Assembly (NCBI GenBank): GCA_023700785.1
Contig: JAMPYH010000140.1
Span: 1 to 7,151, forward strand
Origin: Candidatus Zixiibacteriota bacterium
GTDB lineage: Bacteria > Zixibacteria > MSB-5A5 > GN15 > FEB-12
Direction: 5' to 3'
Length of the DNA: 7,151 nt
A program made the position numbers and the translations under genes. This document shows, piece after piece, positions 1-6,301 of the stretch (position 1 is its first letter; every line of letters begins with the position of its first letter). The notes under the pieces were generated by a model that was not told the DNA's origin, ran no database searches, and was given only the letters and a program-made list of their open reading frames with translations.

Positions 1-130
1 GGCGTCAGATCATGACACCTGGGATCTGATAAACCGGAATATCATGGCGGTGGAATCCGGGCTGTACTATTGGTCTGTCGAAGGAGACGACGGGAAAGTG
101 CAGATCGGGAAACTGGTGATAATCAAGTGA
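1..130 (+). CDS. C-terminal end of a secreted/surface protein (5'-truncated by window edge)
   Basis: An open frame starting at base 2 runs without a stop for 42 codons to TGA at 128-130; the start lies outside the window. The visible tail includes WDLINRN, then VESGLYYWSV, then GDDGKVQIGKLVIIK at the very end. This pattern (W-x-L near an N-R-x turn, a SG-[LV]-Y strand, and a final G-K-[LF]-[VA]-[VI]-I-K strand) is what I know from the C-terminal Ig-like/FlgD-like modules that end many long secreted proteins in FCB-group bacteria, where the tail often serves in secretion or sorting. The function of the rest of the protein cannot be seen. It faces the flippase gene tail to tail. I am fairly sure it is coding, because its composition and periodicity are protein-like and it ends in a normal stop. 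The family assignment is weaker. Confidence 0.7.
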   Translation, partial: ASDHDTWDLINRNIMAVESGLYYWSVEGDDGKVQIGKLVIIK

Positions 131-140
131 ACTGCCGTCA

Positions 141-173
141 CCCTTCGACCCCTCCGCCATCGGCGGACGAGGG
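141..173. terminator. GC-rich hairpin between convergent genes, possible weak bidirectional terminator
   Basis: TCCGCC (153-158) and GGCGGA (162-167) pair perfectly around a 3-base loop. An outer stem pairs 141-147 (one bulged T) with 168-173, separated from the inner stem by a 5-base bulge on the left side. It lies between the stop of the upstream + gene and the stop of the minus-strand flippase gene, where a shared terminator would be expected. Neither strand shows a T-tract after the stem, so intrinsic termination is doubtful. It may only be a 3'-end protecting structure. Confidence 0.25.
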
Positions 174-228
174 CGAGTTCCGGTCAATCAACCGAATTTC
201 CCGCATCGATCAGATATCACTCTCTTCT

Positions 229-1752
229 CTAACCTCTGCGCGGCAGGCGCCCCTTGATCGCAGTGACAATCCTCTGCTTGTCTGCTGGATCCATCACAAC
301 ACTCCAACCCACCAGTAGCGCCACGGCAGTGGTGATCAGAATATCCAGTGCAAACGGACCCCAGCTCTCCGGCGGAAATAGCAGTCGAAGCGGCAGGCCG
401 ACAACTGTTGTCGCCGCCAGCGCGATAGTTCCTGAGCGAGCCGAGACTCCAAGCATCGCTTCCATCGGATAGCCGAGCACTTTCGACATAAAATACGGAT
501 AAAGCGTGAGGTAGAGGATCACCTGCGGCACCGCCGCGGCGATCGCCATGCCGCGCGGCCCAAACGGCCCGATCAGGACGAGCGACAGCCCGATCTTCAG
601 CAGAACTTCGCAGACCAGCACATAAAACAAATAGCGGTGCCGTTCAATGCCGAACAGGATCGAATTGCCGATGATCTGCGGCAGAAATACCGCCGAGCCG
701 ACCGCGAGGATGATCATTACTTCGCCCGTCTCGACAAACTCTGCCGGCAACCAGAGCGCGACAAACGGTTTGGCGTAGAGTATGACGCCGGTCGCGAGAA
801 AGAATGAAATGAAGGAGACATATTTGAGGCCGGTCAGGTAGGTCCGAACCACCCCCTGATCCTGGCCACGGGCTTCAAGGTGCGAGATCGCCGGTGTCAG
901 CGGGATACCGATCCCATTGACCACATGGCGCATATACAACATCAATTGCGCTGCGGGTGCGTAGATTCCGGCGGCGGCCGCGGAGGAGATCATTCCGAGA
1001 AGGATCGCGTCCGAATTGAAAATCACCAGCCAGGCCAGCGTGATCCCAAACGACATCTTTGAATAGCGAAAGAGCTCGCGAAAGCGCTCCCGGTCAAACT
1101 TACGCGGATCCCAGTCGAGGCGTGGCGCGATCTTGCGCAACGCAAACCATCCTCCGGCGATGCGCAGCAGATTCACACCCAATATCGCGATCGCCAGGCC
1201 GATCATCCCGTATCCCAGGTAAAGCAGGAGCGCCATTGAACCGAATCGAAGGATCTCCTCGCCGATATCCAGGGAATTGGTGATATCGAACCGCTGGAAC
1301 CCGGCCAATGCGTGGTTGATCGCCCCCAGCGCGAACCGTGTCGCCAGCAAAGCGCCGATGATTATCAGCGCGATCTGACCTTCTGTACGCAGCGAATCAT
1401 CGGTCACCTTGAGCCAATCGAACAGCACCATCGCGACAACGATAAGCGCGATCAGCACGAGCGGAGCCAGCAGAAGAAAGATCCCTTGCGAAGTTGCCAG
1501 CGTCCTGCGAATCGCTTCTTCGTCCCGCTGGGCGTAGTATTTCGCCACGAAGCGGATGACCGCGCGCTCCAGGCCGAAGTCAAACAGCGTCAGATAGGAG
1601 ATGGCCTGAAAGATGATCACCCAGACGCCATATCGCTCGGAGCCAAAAACAGTGGCGATATAGGGGACAAAGAGAAAGCCGAGGGCCAGCCGGATGCCGT
1701 AGGCCGCCCAGGAGGTCAGGATATTTTTGAACAGTTGACGGCTGATACTCAC
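229..1752 (-). CDS. Polysaccharide/O-antigen flippase, Wzx-like (MOP superfamily, PST family)
   Basis: This 507-residue integral membrane protein probably flips lipid-linked oligosaccharides across the inner membrane for surface polysaccharide assembly. Hydrophobicity suggests about 14 helices (near residues 9-34, 43-61, 88-111, 126-148, 165-181, 183-205, 232-253, 258-285, 308-326, 342-361, 373-394, 399-421, 439-458 and 467-488), the usual count and length for the family. The N-terminal signature GSERYGVW followed by YLTLFDFGLERAVIRFVA is characteristic of PST-type exporters. A basic C-terminus (KGRLPRRG) would be cytoplasmic. The start is GTG at 1752, preceded by AAAGG (1766-1762) at 9 bases. 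An in-frame GTG at 1776 would add eight residues but falls at the predicted transcription start. The stop is TAG. It is transcribed away from the gene at 1825. No glycosyltransferases are visible here, so the substrate is unknown. Confidence 0.9.
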   Translation of the reverse strand: MSISRQLFKNILTSWAAYGIRLALGFLFVPYIATVFGSERYGVWVIIFQAISYLTLFDFGLERAVIRFVAKYYAQRDEEAIRRTLATSQGIFLLLAPLVLIALIVVAMVLFDWLKVTDDSLRTEGQIALIIIGALLATRFALGAINHALAGFQRFDITNSLDIGEEILRFGSMALLLYLGYGMIGLAIAILGVNLLRIAGGWFALRKIAPRLDWDPRKFDRERFRELFRYSKMSFGITLAWLVIFNSDAILLGMISSAAAAGIYAPAAQLMLYMRHVVNGIGIPLTPAISHLEARGQDQGVVRTYLTGLKYVSFISFFLATGVILYAKPFVALWLPAEFVETGEVMIILAVGSAVFLPQIIGNSILFGIERHRYLFYVLVCEVLLKIGLSLVLIGPFGPRGMAIAAAVPQVILYLTLYPYFMSKVLGYPMEAMLGVSARSGTIALAATTVVGLPLRLLFPPESWGPFALDILITTAVALLVGWSVVMDPADKQRIVTAIKGRLPRRG

Positions 1753-1782
1753 GCTGAAAAACCTTTGATAATCACCGCCGCG

Positions 1783-1811
1783 AGTATAATCTGTGTAGTA
1801 ACCGACAGCAA
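1783..1811 (-). promoter_or_regulatory. Sigma70-like promoter for the flippase gene
   Basis: On the minus strand TTGCTG (1811-1806) and TATACT (1788-1783) are separated by 17 bases, matching a housekeeping promoter closely. Transcription would begin near 1776, giving a leader of about 24 bases that still contains the AAAGG before the GTG at 1752. The assignment rests on sequence match and position only. Confidence 0.55.
1785..1790 (+). promoter_or_regulatory. Candidate -10 box for the divergent + gene
   Basis: TATAAT is a perfect -10 hexamer on the + strand and overlaps the minus-strand TATACT by four bases. It would place a start near 1797, about 28 bases before the ATG at 1825. The -35 side is poor: the best match, TTGATA at 1765-1770, is only 14 bases away, so activity is uncertain. 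Confidence 0.3.
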
Positions 1812-1824
1812 CGTTTAACCAGCG

Positions 1825-2973
1825 ATGAGATCCATAGCTATCCGGCCGATCATACTCAGCGTCCTGCTTCTGGCGGTCTGTGCCAGTTCGCCTCCATTAG
1901 CCGCCGAACGGGCTGACTATCAGGGATTCGCGCTCCCGTATCCCATGGAGCTTCCCGCGCCATTGGCGAGCGACTCACTCTACATCGGATATGTTCAACC
2001 ACTGAATAACCTCACGTTGACGATCGACGACTCCGGGAGGGTCAGCGGATTCCGTACGGAACTGATGGTAACCTCGCGTTGGCGAGGCGCGTTGCGAACG
2101 TATCTGGATAGACTTCGATTTGAGCCGTGCATTCAGCAAGGGAAGACCGCGACTTGCCAGATCCCCGGCCGATTCCTGGTCAGCCGTGTGGATAGTTCAG
2201 TCGCCCTGGAGCTGCCGCTGGATAGTCAGGGACGTATCAAAGATCCCACGCTTTACACGAAGGGACTGCGTTTAAACGGCATAAAATTGCCGTCAGTCGA
2301 GAAGTTTCCCTGGTATCATGCGGCGTTTCCGGCCGCCGACTCAAATCGAGTCCTGCGGTTTTGTCTGGCTAAGGTCGCGTTCGACGGCAAGGGAAGAGCT
2401 ACTGCCATTGCCAGAGTCTCCTCGGATCTCGCGAGTTTTGATGATCAGCTTCTCACCGCGATCAGCTACGCAAAGTTCAACAGTGGGTTGATGCCGGACT
2501 CAACGCCGATCCGCTCGGGATATCTCTTGATCACGCTGTTTCCCACTACTCGGTATCCGACCCTGCCATGGAGCAGACAAAGGGTTGATTCGCTCGACCT
2601 GCATGATCGGCTCGCCATCCGGATGGTGCCGGACACGCAGTCGGTAATGATCCCGCCTCTTCCCCTGTCACGGACAGAGATCGTGATCGGGGCGGGGCTT
2701 CCGGTGCAGTTCAGATCGGCGCCGTTGGCGGTCAAGATTCGAATAAACGAAGATGGGCGGTCGCGAGTCTCTGTTGATGCCGGCAACCAGGCTGGGCTCT
2801 ATGCTCTGGCGATGACTCTCGAGAATCAGTTGAGATTCTACCCGGCGGTAGGGTTTGACGGCAAACGTATCGAGTACGATGGCTGGCTCTTGATTCGCTC
2901 AGAAGGCGAGTCAACCGTACGAATTTCGTTTGTTTGGCTTTTGGAGCCCAATCTTGGGGATGCCGGTAAGTAG
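1825..2973 (+). CDS. Exported protein with three TonB-C-terminus-like repeats, function unknown
   Basis: This 382-residue protein begins with a signal peptide: basic MRSIAIR, then a hydrophobic run to about residue 20, and a likely cut after PLAA near residue 27. No other membrane segment is evident, so it should be periplasmic or secreted. I see three related segments, near residues 62-120, 177-240 and 301-372. Each opens with a strand ending in a DG-type turn (TIDDSGRVS, VAFDGKGRAT, IRINEDGRSRV), continues through a helix-like stretch, and closes with a short motif (LRFEPC, AKFNSG, LRFYPA) plus a final strand pair. That order resembles the TonB C-terminal domain (V-x-I-D-x-D-G ... W-x-F-x-P-A ... 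G-K-P-V). Proline-rich linkers separate them. ATG 1825 is chosen because the signal peptide follows directly; no clear Shine-Dalgarno precedes it. The homology is by eye only; coding status is secure. Confidence 0.75.
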   Translation: MRSIAIRPIILSVLLLAVCASSPPLAAERADYQGFALPYPMELPAPLASDSLYIGYVQPLNNLTLTIDDSGRVSGFRTELMVTSRWRGALRTYLDRLRFEPCIQQGKTATCQIPGRFLVSRVDSSVALELPLDSQGRIKDPTLYTKGLRLNGIKLPSVEKFPWYHAAFPAADSNRVLRFCLAKVAFDGKGRATAIARVSSDLASFDDQLLTAISYAKFNSGLMPDSTPIRSGYLLITLFPTTRYPTLPWSRQRVDSLDLHDRLAIRMVPDTQSVMIPPLPLSRTEIVIGAGLPVQFRSAPLAVKIRINEDGRSRVSVDAGNQAGLYALAMTLENQLRFYPAVGFDGKRIEYDGWLLIRSEGESTVRISFVWLLEPNLGDAGK

Positions 2974-3238
2974 TTACCATTCAGTATCTTAATTTTTACG
3001 GTTTAGGTTGTCCATCTTCATCGCGCAGAACCTGCGTTTCGAAATTCCATATCCTCCATTCAGGCCGATTTTCTCTGCAAGCTATGCTGTTATTGGGTAG
3101 CGGTTTACCCGTGTTGATCACTCCGACGTCCCATTTCCGGCATACTGGTTGACATACACTTAGGTAAATGATGCGGGCTAATCTCTCTCGCCTGAAAGAT
3201 TTGACCTAGCTGGCGGTATAACTGAAAGGAAACAGAAG
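2974..3238. other. Intergenic gap without a recognisable gene
   Basis: These 265 bases separate the TonB-C-like gene from the 75-residue membrane protein gene and look more AT-rich than their surroundings. I see no open frame with a ribosome binding site. A small hairpin GGGTA/TACCC (3095-3099 with 3106-3110, 6-base loop) and a TTGACA at 3149-3154 are present. The latter has no fitting -10 at 16-18 bases. A T-run at 2993-2997 could be part of a weak terminator. A promoter for the downstream gene probably lies here but cannot be placed. Confidence 0.35.
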
Positions 3239-3466
3239 ATGACTCGATTGATCTGGTGGTTGGATACCATGTCCGCCGCCATGAACATCTTCACCGCCGG
3301 CTACTTGTACCTGGCCTTTGGTGACGTGATCTCGAGAATGGTCCTGGTTCCAATTGGATTGGTAGTGATCATCTTGCTGCTTGTCCAGATTGACACACTC
3401 TTCAAACGATTGAAGAGTCGCAATACTAACGTGTTAGAGTCAAGAGCCGGGGAATTTAGCTCTTGA
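3239..3466 (+). CDS. Small membrane protein, unknown function
   Basis: This 75-residue product is not a family I recognise. ATG 3239 is preceded by AAAGGA (3225-3230) at 8 bases, a good ribosome binding site, which supports a real gene. Residues 34-51 (MVLVPIGLVVIILLLVQI) form a clear membrane helix followed by the basic stretch KRLKSR, which should sit in the cytoplasm. Residues 13-31 are moderately hydrophobic and may be a second helix, giving a hairpin with both ends inside. The last 15 residues are polar. The TGA stop is embedded in the -35 box of the promoter of the next gene, and a 9-bp inverted repeat lies in its 3' half. Its position directly before the TPR-ExbB-ExbD genes suggests, but does not prove, a shared role. 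Confidence 0.6.
   Translation: MTRLIWWLDTMSAAMNIFTAGYLYLAFGDVISRMVLVPIGLVVIILLLVQIDTLFKRLKSRNTNVLESRAGEFSS
3397..3418. repeat. Perfect 9-bp inverted repeat with 4-base loop
   Basis: ACTCTTCAA (3397-3405) and TTGAAGAGT (3410-3418) are exact reverse complements around ACGA. The repeat lies inside the 3' part of the 75-residue gene and ends 44 bases before the -35 box of the TPR promoter. No T-run follows, so it is not an intrinsic terminator. It could be a binding site for a dimeric regulator, an mRNA hairpin, or chance. Confidence 0.5.
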
Positions 3467-3490
3467 CAAGGTTAGGCAGAACCATATTTT
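3463..3490 (+). promoter_or_regulatory. Sigma70-like promoter for the TPR-ExbB-ExbD genes
   Basis: TTGACA (3463-3468, perfect -35) is followed after 16 bases by TATTTT (3485-3490). A start near 3497 would give a leader of about 20 bases holding the ribosome binding site before ATG 3517. The -35 box contains the TGA stop of the preceding small gene, so the two features share bases. Confidence 0.5.
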
Positions 3491-3501
3491 GGCCTATTCT
3501 T

Positions 3502-3508
3502 GAAAGAG
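3502..3508 (+). promoter_or_regulatory. Ribosome binding site that fixes the TPR gene start
   Basis: GAAAGAG lies 8 bases before ATG 3517. It, together with the signal peptide beginning exactly at that ATG, decides against a TTG at 3463, which would put a basic 18-residue extension in front of the signal peptide and sits on the -35 box. Confidence 0.6.
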
Positions 3509-3516
3509 ATGCGTAC

Positions 3517-5427
3517 ATGAAGAAAATTCTTTCAGTTGTTACTCCCGGTGTCATTCTGTTCGTCGGGCTGTTTTTCCTCGCGGTGCAGGCATTTTCGATG
3601 CAGGCGGAGGAGCTCAAACAGCCGATCCGGGAAGCGTTGGATCGCGGCGACACCACGCACGCGGTTGAATTGCTGAACAAAGAGATCGAACTCGATAAGA
3701 CCTATTACCTCAATTATAGTCTTCTTGGTCAGATCTATTTCAAACAGGCCCAGTACGAGCGCGCCAAGGCGCTGCTTGAGCAGGCCTTCGAGAAGAAAAA
3801 GAAAGATGTCGAGAACACCTACTACCTTGGCCGTGCCCTGGTAGAGTTGGGTGAACTTGATCGGGCGGAAAAACTGCTCGATGAGGGCCGGAAGAAAGCC
3901 AAAGGGGTCGAAAAGGGGATGCTTGAGGACGGCTACGGCATGGTTATGATGAAGAAGGGGAACTTCCAGGAGGCTGACCGTGCTTTCCGCCAGGCTCTGC
4001 TCGTTGACGAGAATAACCCAACTTATCATATCCATCTCGGCAACGCCAACTTCCGGCAGGGGATCCCGTCGTTGGCCGTCTCTGAATACGAGAAGGCTCT
4101 CGAAAAAGATACCGCCGGCACCGAGGTTTACTACAACTGGGCCGAAGCCTGCCTGGAGATGCGCGACTACAACTGCGCGATCGAGAAACTGCGCATAGTC
4201 CTGCAGAAGGACTCCACTCACGCGTCGGCATGGAATCGCGCGGGCGGCATCTATTTTAAGGCGGCGATGTCTTCCACCAGCCGCGAAGATAAAGCCAACC
4301 GCTTCAAAGAAACGATCGGTTCCTACAAGCGCTACCTCGAGCTTTCCGGCGCCAAGCCCGACTCCGGCACAGTCCGCGCCTATTTCGAATTGGCCATGTC
4401 CTATCTCAACCTGAGCGGGTTCGAAGACGCCGTCACCTATTTCGAAAACGTCCTGAGCATTCCATACGAGCCGAAAGATATCTACTTTAATTATGGAAAA
4501 GCGCTTTGGGGCGCCAAGCAGTTCGACAAGGGCTCCGAAATGCTCAACAAGCATATCGCGTTGGGCGGTGAGTCCAAAGTAAGCCCGATCGAGCTGTATC
4601 AGTTCATGGCTGACGCGTACTACTACCAGAAGCCTCCGGACTACGCCAACGCCATCGAGAATTACCGCAAGGTCCTGGAGATCGACAGCGCCAATTCGCG
4701 CGCGATCCAGAATATCGCGCTGGCCTACCACAGCCTGAAAATGTACCAGCCGGCGATGCACTTCTACCAGAAGCGGATCGCGATCGGCGTCGATTCCGCC
4801 AGCTCCGGTATCTATCGCAACGCGGCGTCGTGCGCGCTGGCCCTGGCGGGCGGCGACGCCGAACCGGCGGATTCCGCGACTTCAGCGGCGCAGATCGTCT
4901 CGATCGATACGGCGAGCTTTACGTTCGACCCGAATACCAATTGGACGCAGGTCGCCGCGGGGTATTTCGCGACCTATCTGCAGTACAATCCGAACGATAT
5001 CAAGATCCTCCAGACGCTCGGCACCACTTATCTTTATCAACTGAAGAACTGTGCCGAGGGGATCAAGCAGTTTGAGCGTCTCTTGCAGCTCGACCCGACT
5101 GATTGCATCGCCAAACGTTCGCTCGGCTATGCGTATTTCGCCGGGGGCGAGGTCGGCTGCCCGAAGAGTCTTTCCAAGAGTCTTGACTACCTGCTCGATG
5201 CATATAATTGTGTTGTCAAATCAGGAGGGGGATGCAAGGATCCGAGTCTTGTTCTCTGGGTCGCCCAGGCTTACCACACCCGTGGAGCCGAGCGCGCCAA
5301 GGACGACAAGGTGGGTTCCAAGTCCGATTTCAAGAACGCGTTCGACTGGTATGGGAAGGTACTTCAGTGCCAGCCTGGCAATAAGGACGCCCAGAAGGGC
5401 CAGGATGACACTCGGTATGAATTCTAA
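3517..5427 (+). CDS. Exported multi-TPR protein of the ExbB/ExbD operon
   Basis: This 636-residue protein starts with a signal peptide (MKKILSVV, hydrophobic to about residue 26, likely cut after SMQA at 30), so it acts in the periplasm. The rest is about a dozen tetratricopeptide repeats. Clear ones are near 63-96, 99-130, 135-168, 169-200, 203-234, 286-318, 321-350, 358-391, 392-425, 495-527, 528-565 and 577-619, with typical G-x-x-Y/F and A-x-x-x-[FY]-x-[KR]-[AV]-L positions. Residues about 443-475 are a low-complexity A/S/D/T insert splitting the array. Nine cysteines are present, six of them between 512 and 618. TPR arrays bind proteins; next to ExbB/ExbD it may scaffold the motor's periplasmic side, as CpoB does for Tol-Pal. 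The 267-residue membrane protein gene follows after 39 bases. TPR identity is secure; partner and role are inferred. Confidence 0.88.
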   Translation: MKKILSVVTPGVILFVGLFFLAVQAFSMQAEELKQPIREALDRGDTTHAVELLNKEIELDKTYYLNYSLLGQIYFKQAQYERAKALLEQAFEKKKKDVENTYYLGRALVELGELDRAEKLLDEGRKKAKGVEKGMLEDGYGMVMMKKGNFQEADRAFRQALLVDENNPTYHIHLGNANFRQGIPSLAVSEYEKALEKDTAGTEVYYNWAEACLEMRDYNCAIEKLRIVLQKDSTHASAWNRAGGIYFKAAMSSTSREDKANRFKETIGSYKRYLELSGAKPDSGTVRAYFELAMSYLNLSGFEDAVTYFENVLSIPYEPKDIYFNYGKALWGAKQFDKGSEMLNKHIALGGESKVSPIELYQFMADAYYYQKPPDYANAIENYRKVLEIDSANSRAIQNIALAYHSLKMYQPAMHFYQKRIAIGVDSASSGIYRNAASCALALAGGDAEPADSATSAAQIVSIDTASFTFDPNTNWTQVAAGYFATYLQYNPNDIKILQTLGTTYLYQLKNCAEGIKQFERLLQLDPTDCIAKRSLGYAYFAGGEVGCPKSLSKSLDYLLDAYNCVVKSGGGCKDPSLVLWVAQAYHTRGAERAKDDKVGSKSDFKNAFDWYGKVLQCQPGNKDAQKGQDDTRYEF

Positions 5428-5466
5428 TCGCCCTGCATAAGGGAGAAGGACTGGTAAGGGGTCTGA

Positions 5467-6270
5467 ATGGCTGACCAAGATAAACAAACCGCCGGACAGC
5501 GTCGCATCACGGAGGATGATCGCTTCCACTATATCGGATTCGATGTTTTCCCCGGCAAGCCGAAAGACCTGTTCACGTCGGACGCCGAGAAAGCGAAGCT
5601 GGTTGACAATGTGGTCAAGCGGCGGACTCGCGGCGAACTGTTGCGTGAGCAGTGTACGCTCATGATCGAGCGGATCTCGGGCGCGGAGCGCTGGGTCCTG
5701 GTGCTCGCCTCCCTGGTGATCCTGGTGTCATTGGCGCTTCCGTGGTACACCGTGTACGAGGAACGCATTGTTGAAACCACACCGACCACCCAGGTACAGC
5801 AGGGTGAGGAACAGCGCGGCGAAGTCATCACCGCGGTGCAGACCCGGAAAAAAGTTGAACGGGAGACCGAGAGAGTGAGCGGCATCGGGTCATTCGCCTA
5901 TCTCGGCTCGGTCTTCAGCGGCGGCTTTGGCCTGATGCTGACCGGATTGCTCGGACTGCTCTTTACGCTCGCCGCTATCGCGCTCCCGATATATATGCTG
6001 ATGACGCTCTTTAAGACCAGATCCCTCGACGATCAATTCGCCCTCAATCTCAAGAAGATGCTTCGCCTCAACTGGATCCCGGTGATCCTCTTTGTGGCCG
6101 CGCTCCTGGTGTCATTTTTGGGCGGAGAGTATGGTTCATCGGCGGCCAGCGCGTACGCGAATCTCGGTCCAAGCTACGGCATTGGCCCGTTCATTTCCAC
6201 GGTCAGTTATGGCATGACGATCGCGATTGGCGCGTTTGTCCTGCTGGCCCTTAAAGGTATCGAAATCTGA
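5467..6270 (+). CDS. Four-helix inner-membrane protein linked to ExbB/ExbD, unknown family
   Basis: This 267-residue protein is not a family I recognise. The first ~74 residues are charged and should be cytoplasmic; they include the motif FHYIGFDVFPGKPKDLF and a basic stretch KRRTRGELLR. Membrane helices are predicted near 75-96, 153-181, 202-219 and 243-263. The loop at 97-150 is strongly charged and Thr/Gln/Glu-rich, and should be periplasmic. The loop at 182-200 (FKTRSLDDQ...NLKKMLR) is basic and cytoplasmic, so the positive-inside rule gives N-in/C-in. ATG 5467 follows TAAGGGG (5455-5461) at 5 bases. It lies between the TPR gene (39 bases upstream) and the ExbB-like gene (31 bases to its GTG), which points to a role in the same complex, perhaps as an accessory motor subunit. 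It lacks ExbB-type signatures, so it is not a second ExbB copy. Confidence 0.85.
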   Translation: MADQDKQTAGQRRITEDDRFHYIGFDVFPGKPKDLFTSDAEKAKLVDNVVKRRTRGELLREQCTLMIERISGAERWVLVLASLVILVSLALPWYTVYEERIVETTPTTQVQQGEEQRGEVITAVQTRKKVERETERVSGIGSFAYLGSVFSGGFGLMLTGLLGLLFTLAAIALPIYMLMTLFKTRSLDDQFALNLKKMLRLNWIPVILFVAALLVSFLGGEYGSSAASAYANLGPSYGIGPFISTVSYGMTIAIGAFVLLALKGIEI

Positions 6271-6286
6271 GCTTGTATATAAAACT

Positions 6287-6291
6287 GGAGG
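6287..6291 (+). promoter_or_regulatory. Ribosome binding site that fixes the GTG start of the ExbB-like gene
   Basis: GGAGG lies 10 bases before GTG 6302. The next in-frame start upstream, ATG 6227, is 44 bases inside the preceding gene and would add 25 residues encoded partly by that gene's end, with no matching Shine-Dalgarno. The nearby ATG at 6292 is out of frame. Confidence 0.6.
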
Positions 6292-6301
6292 ATGTGTTCT
6301 C

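Noticed and set aside
1312..1818. 168-codon + strand open frame opposite the flippase gene
   Set aside because: The product is very rich in R, Q, H and D with no domain, as expected for the shadow of a membrane-protein gene. The minus-strand flippase is unambiguous.
1870..1881. Lipoprotein signal (LAVC) in the TonB-C-like protein
   Set aside because: Valine just before the cysteine does not fit the usual lipobox, which has G, A or S there. An ordinary signal-peptidase cut after PLAA fits better.
2965..2978. Hairpin GGTAA-GTAG-TTACC over the stop codon as terminator of the TonB-C-like gene
   Set aside because: The stem is only five weak pairs, and the nearest T-run begins about 14 bases later, too far for an intrinsic terminator.
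3149..3154. TTGACA as -35 of a promoter for the 75-residue gene
   Set aside because: The sequence 16-18 bases downstream is GC-rich (ATGCGGGC) and has no -10 match. The next AT-rich candidate, GCTAAT at 3177-3182, is 22 bases away.
3532..4761. 409-codon open frame on the minus strand opposite the TPR gene
   Set aside because: It mirrors a high-GC coding gene whose frame, signal peptide and TPR periodicity are clear on +. The antisense product has no recognisable domain or ribosome binding site.
5164..5184. Direct repeat AAGAGTCTT twice, 12 bases apart
   Set aside because: It encodes the local peptide KSLSKSL in frame within a TPR helix and has no independent sign of being a DNA element.
5221..5529. 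102-codon minus-strand frame with hydrophobic stretches across the TPR/four-helix gene junction
   Set aside because: It overlaps the ends of two well-supported + genes and their ribosome binding site, and shows no start signal of its own.
6227..6301. Longer N-terminus for the ExbB-like protein from ATG 6227
   Set aside because: It lies inside the preceding gene and lacks a ribosome binding site. GGAGG before GTG 6302 and the position of the first helix favour the shorter form.
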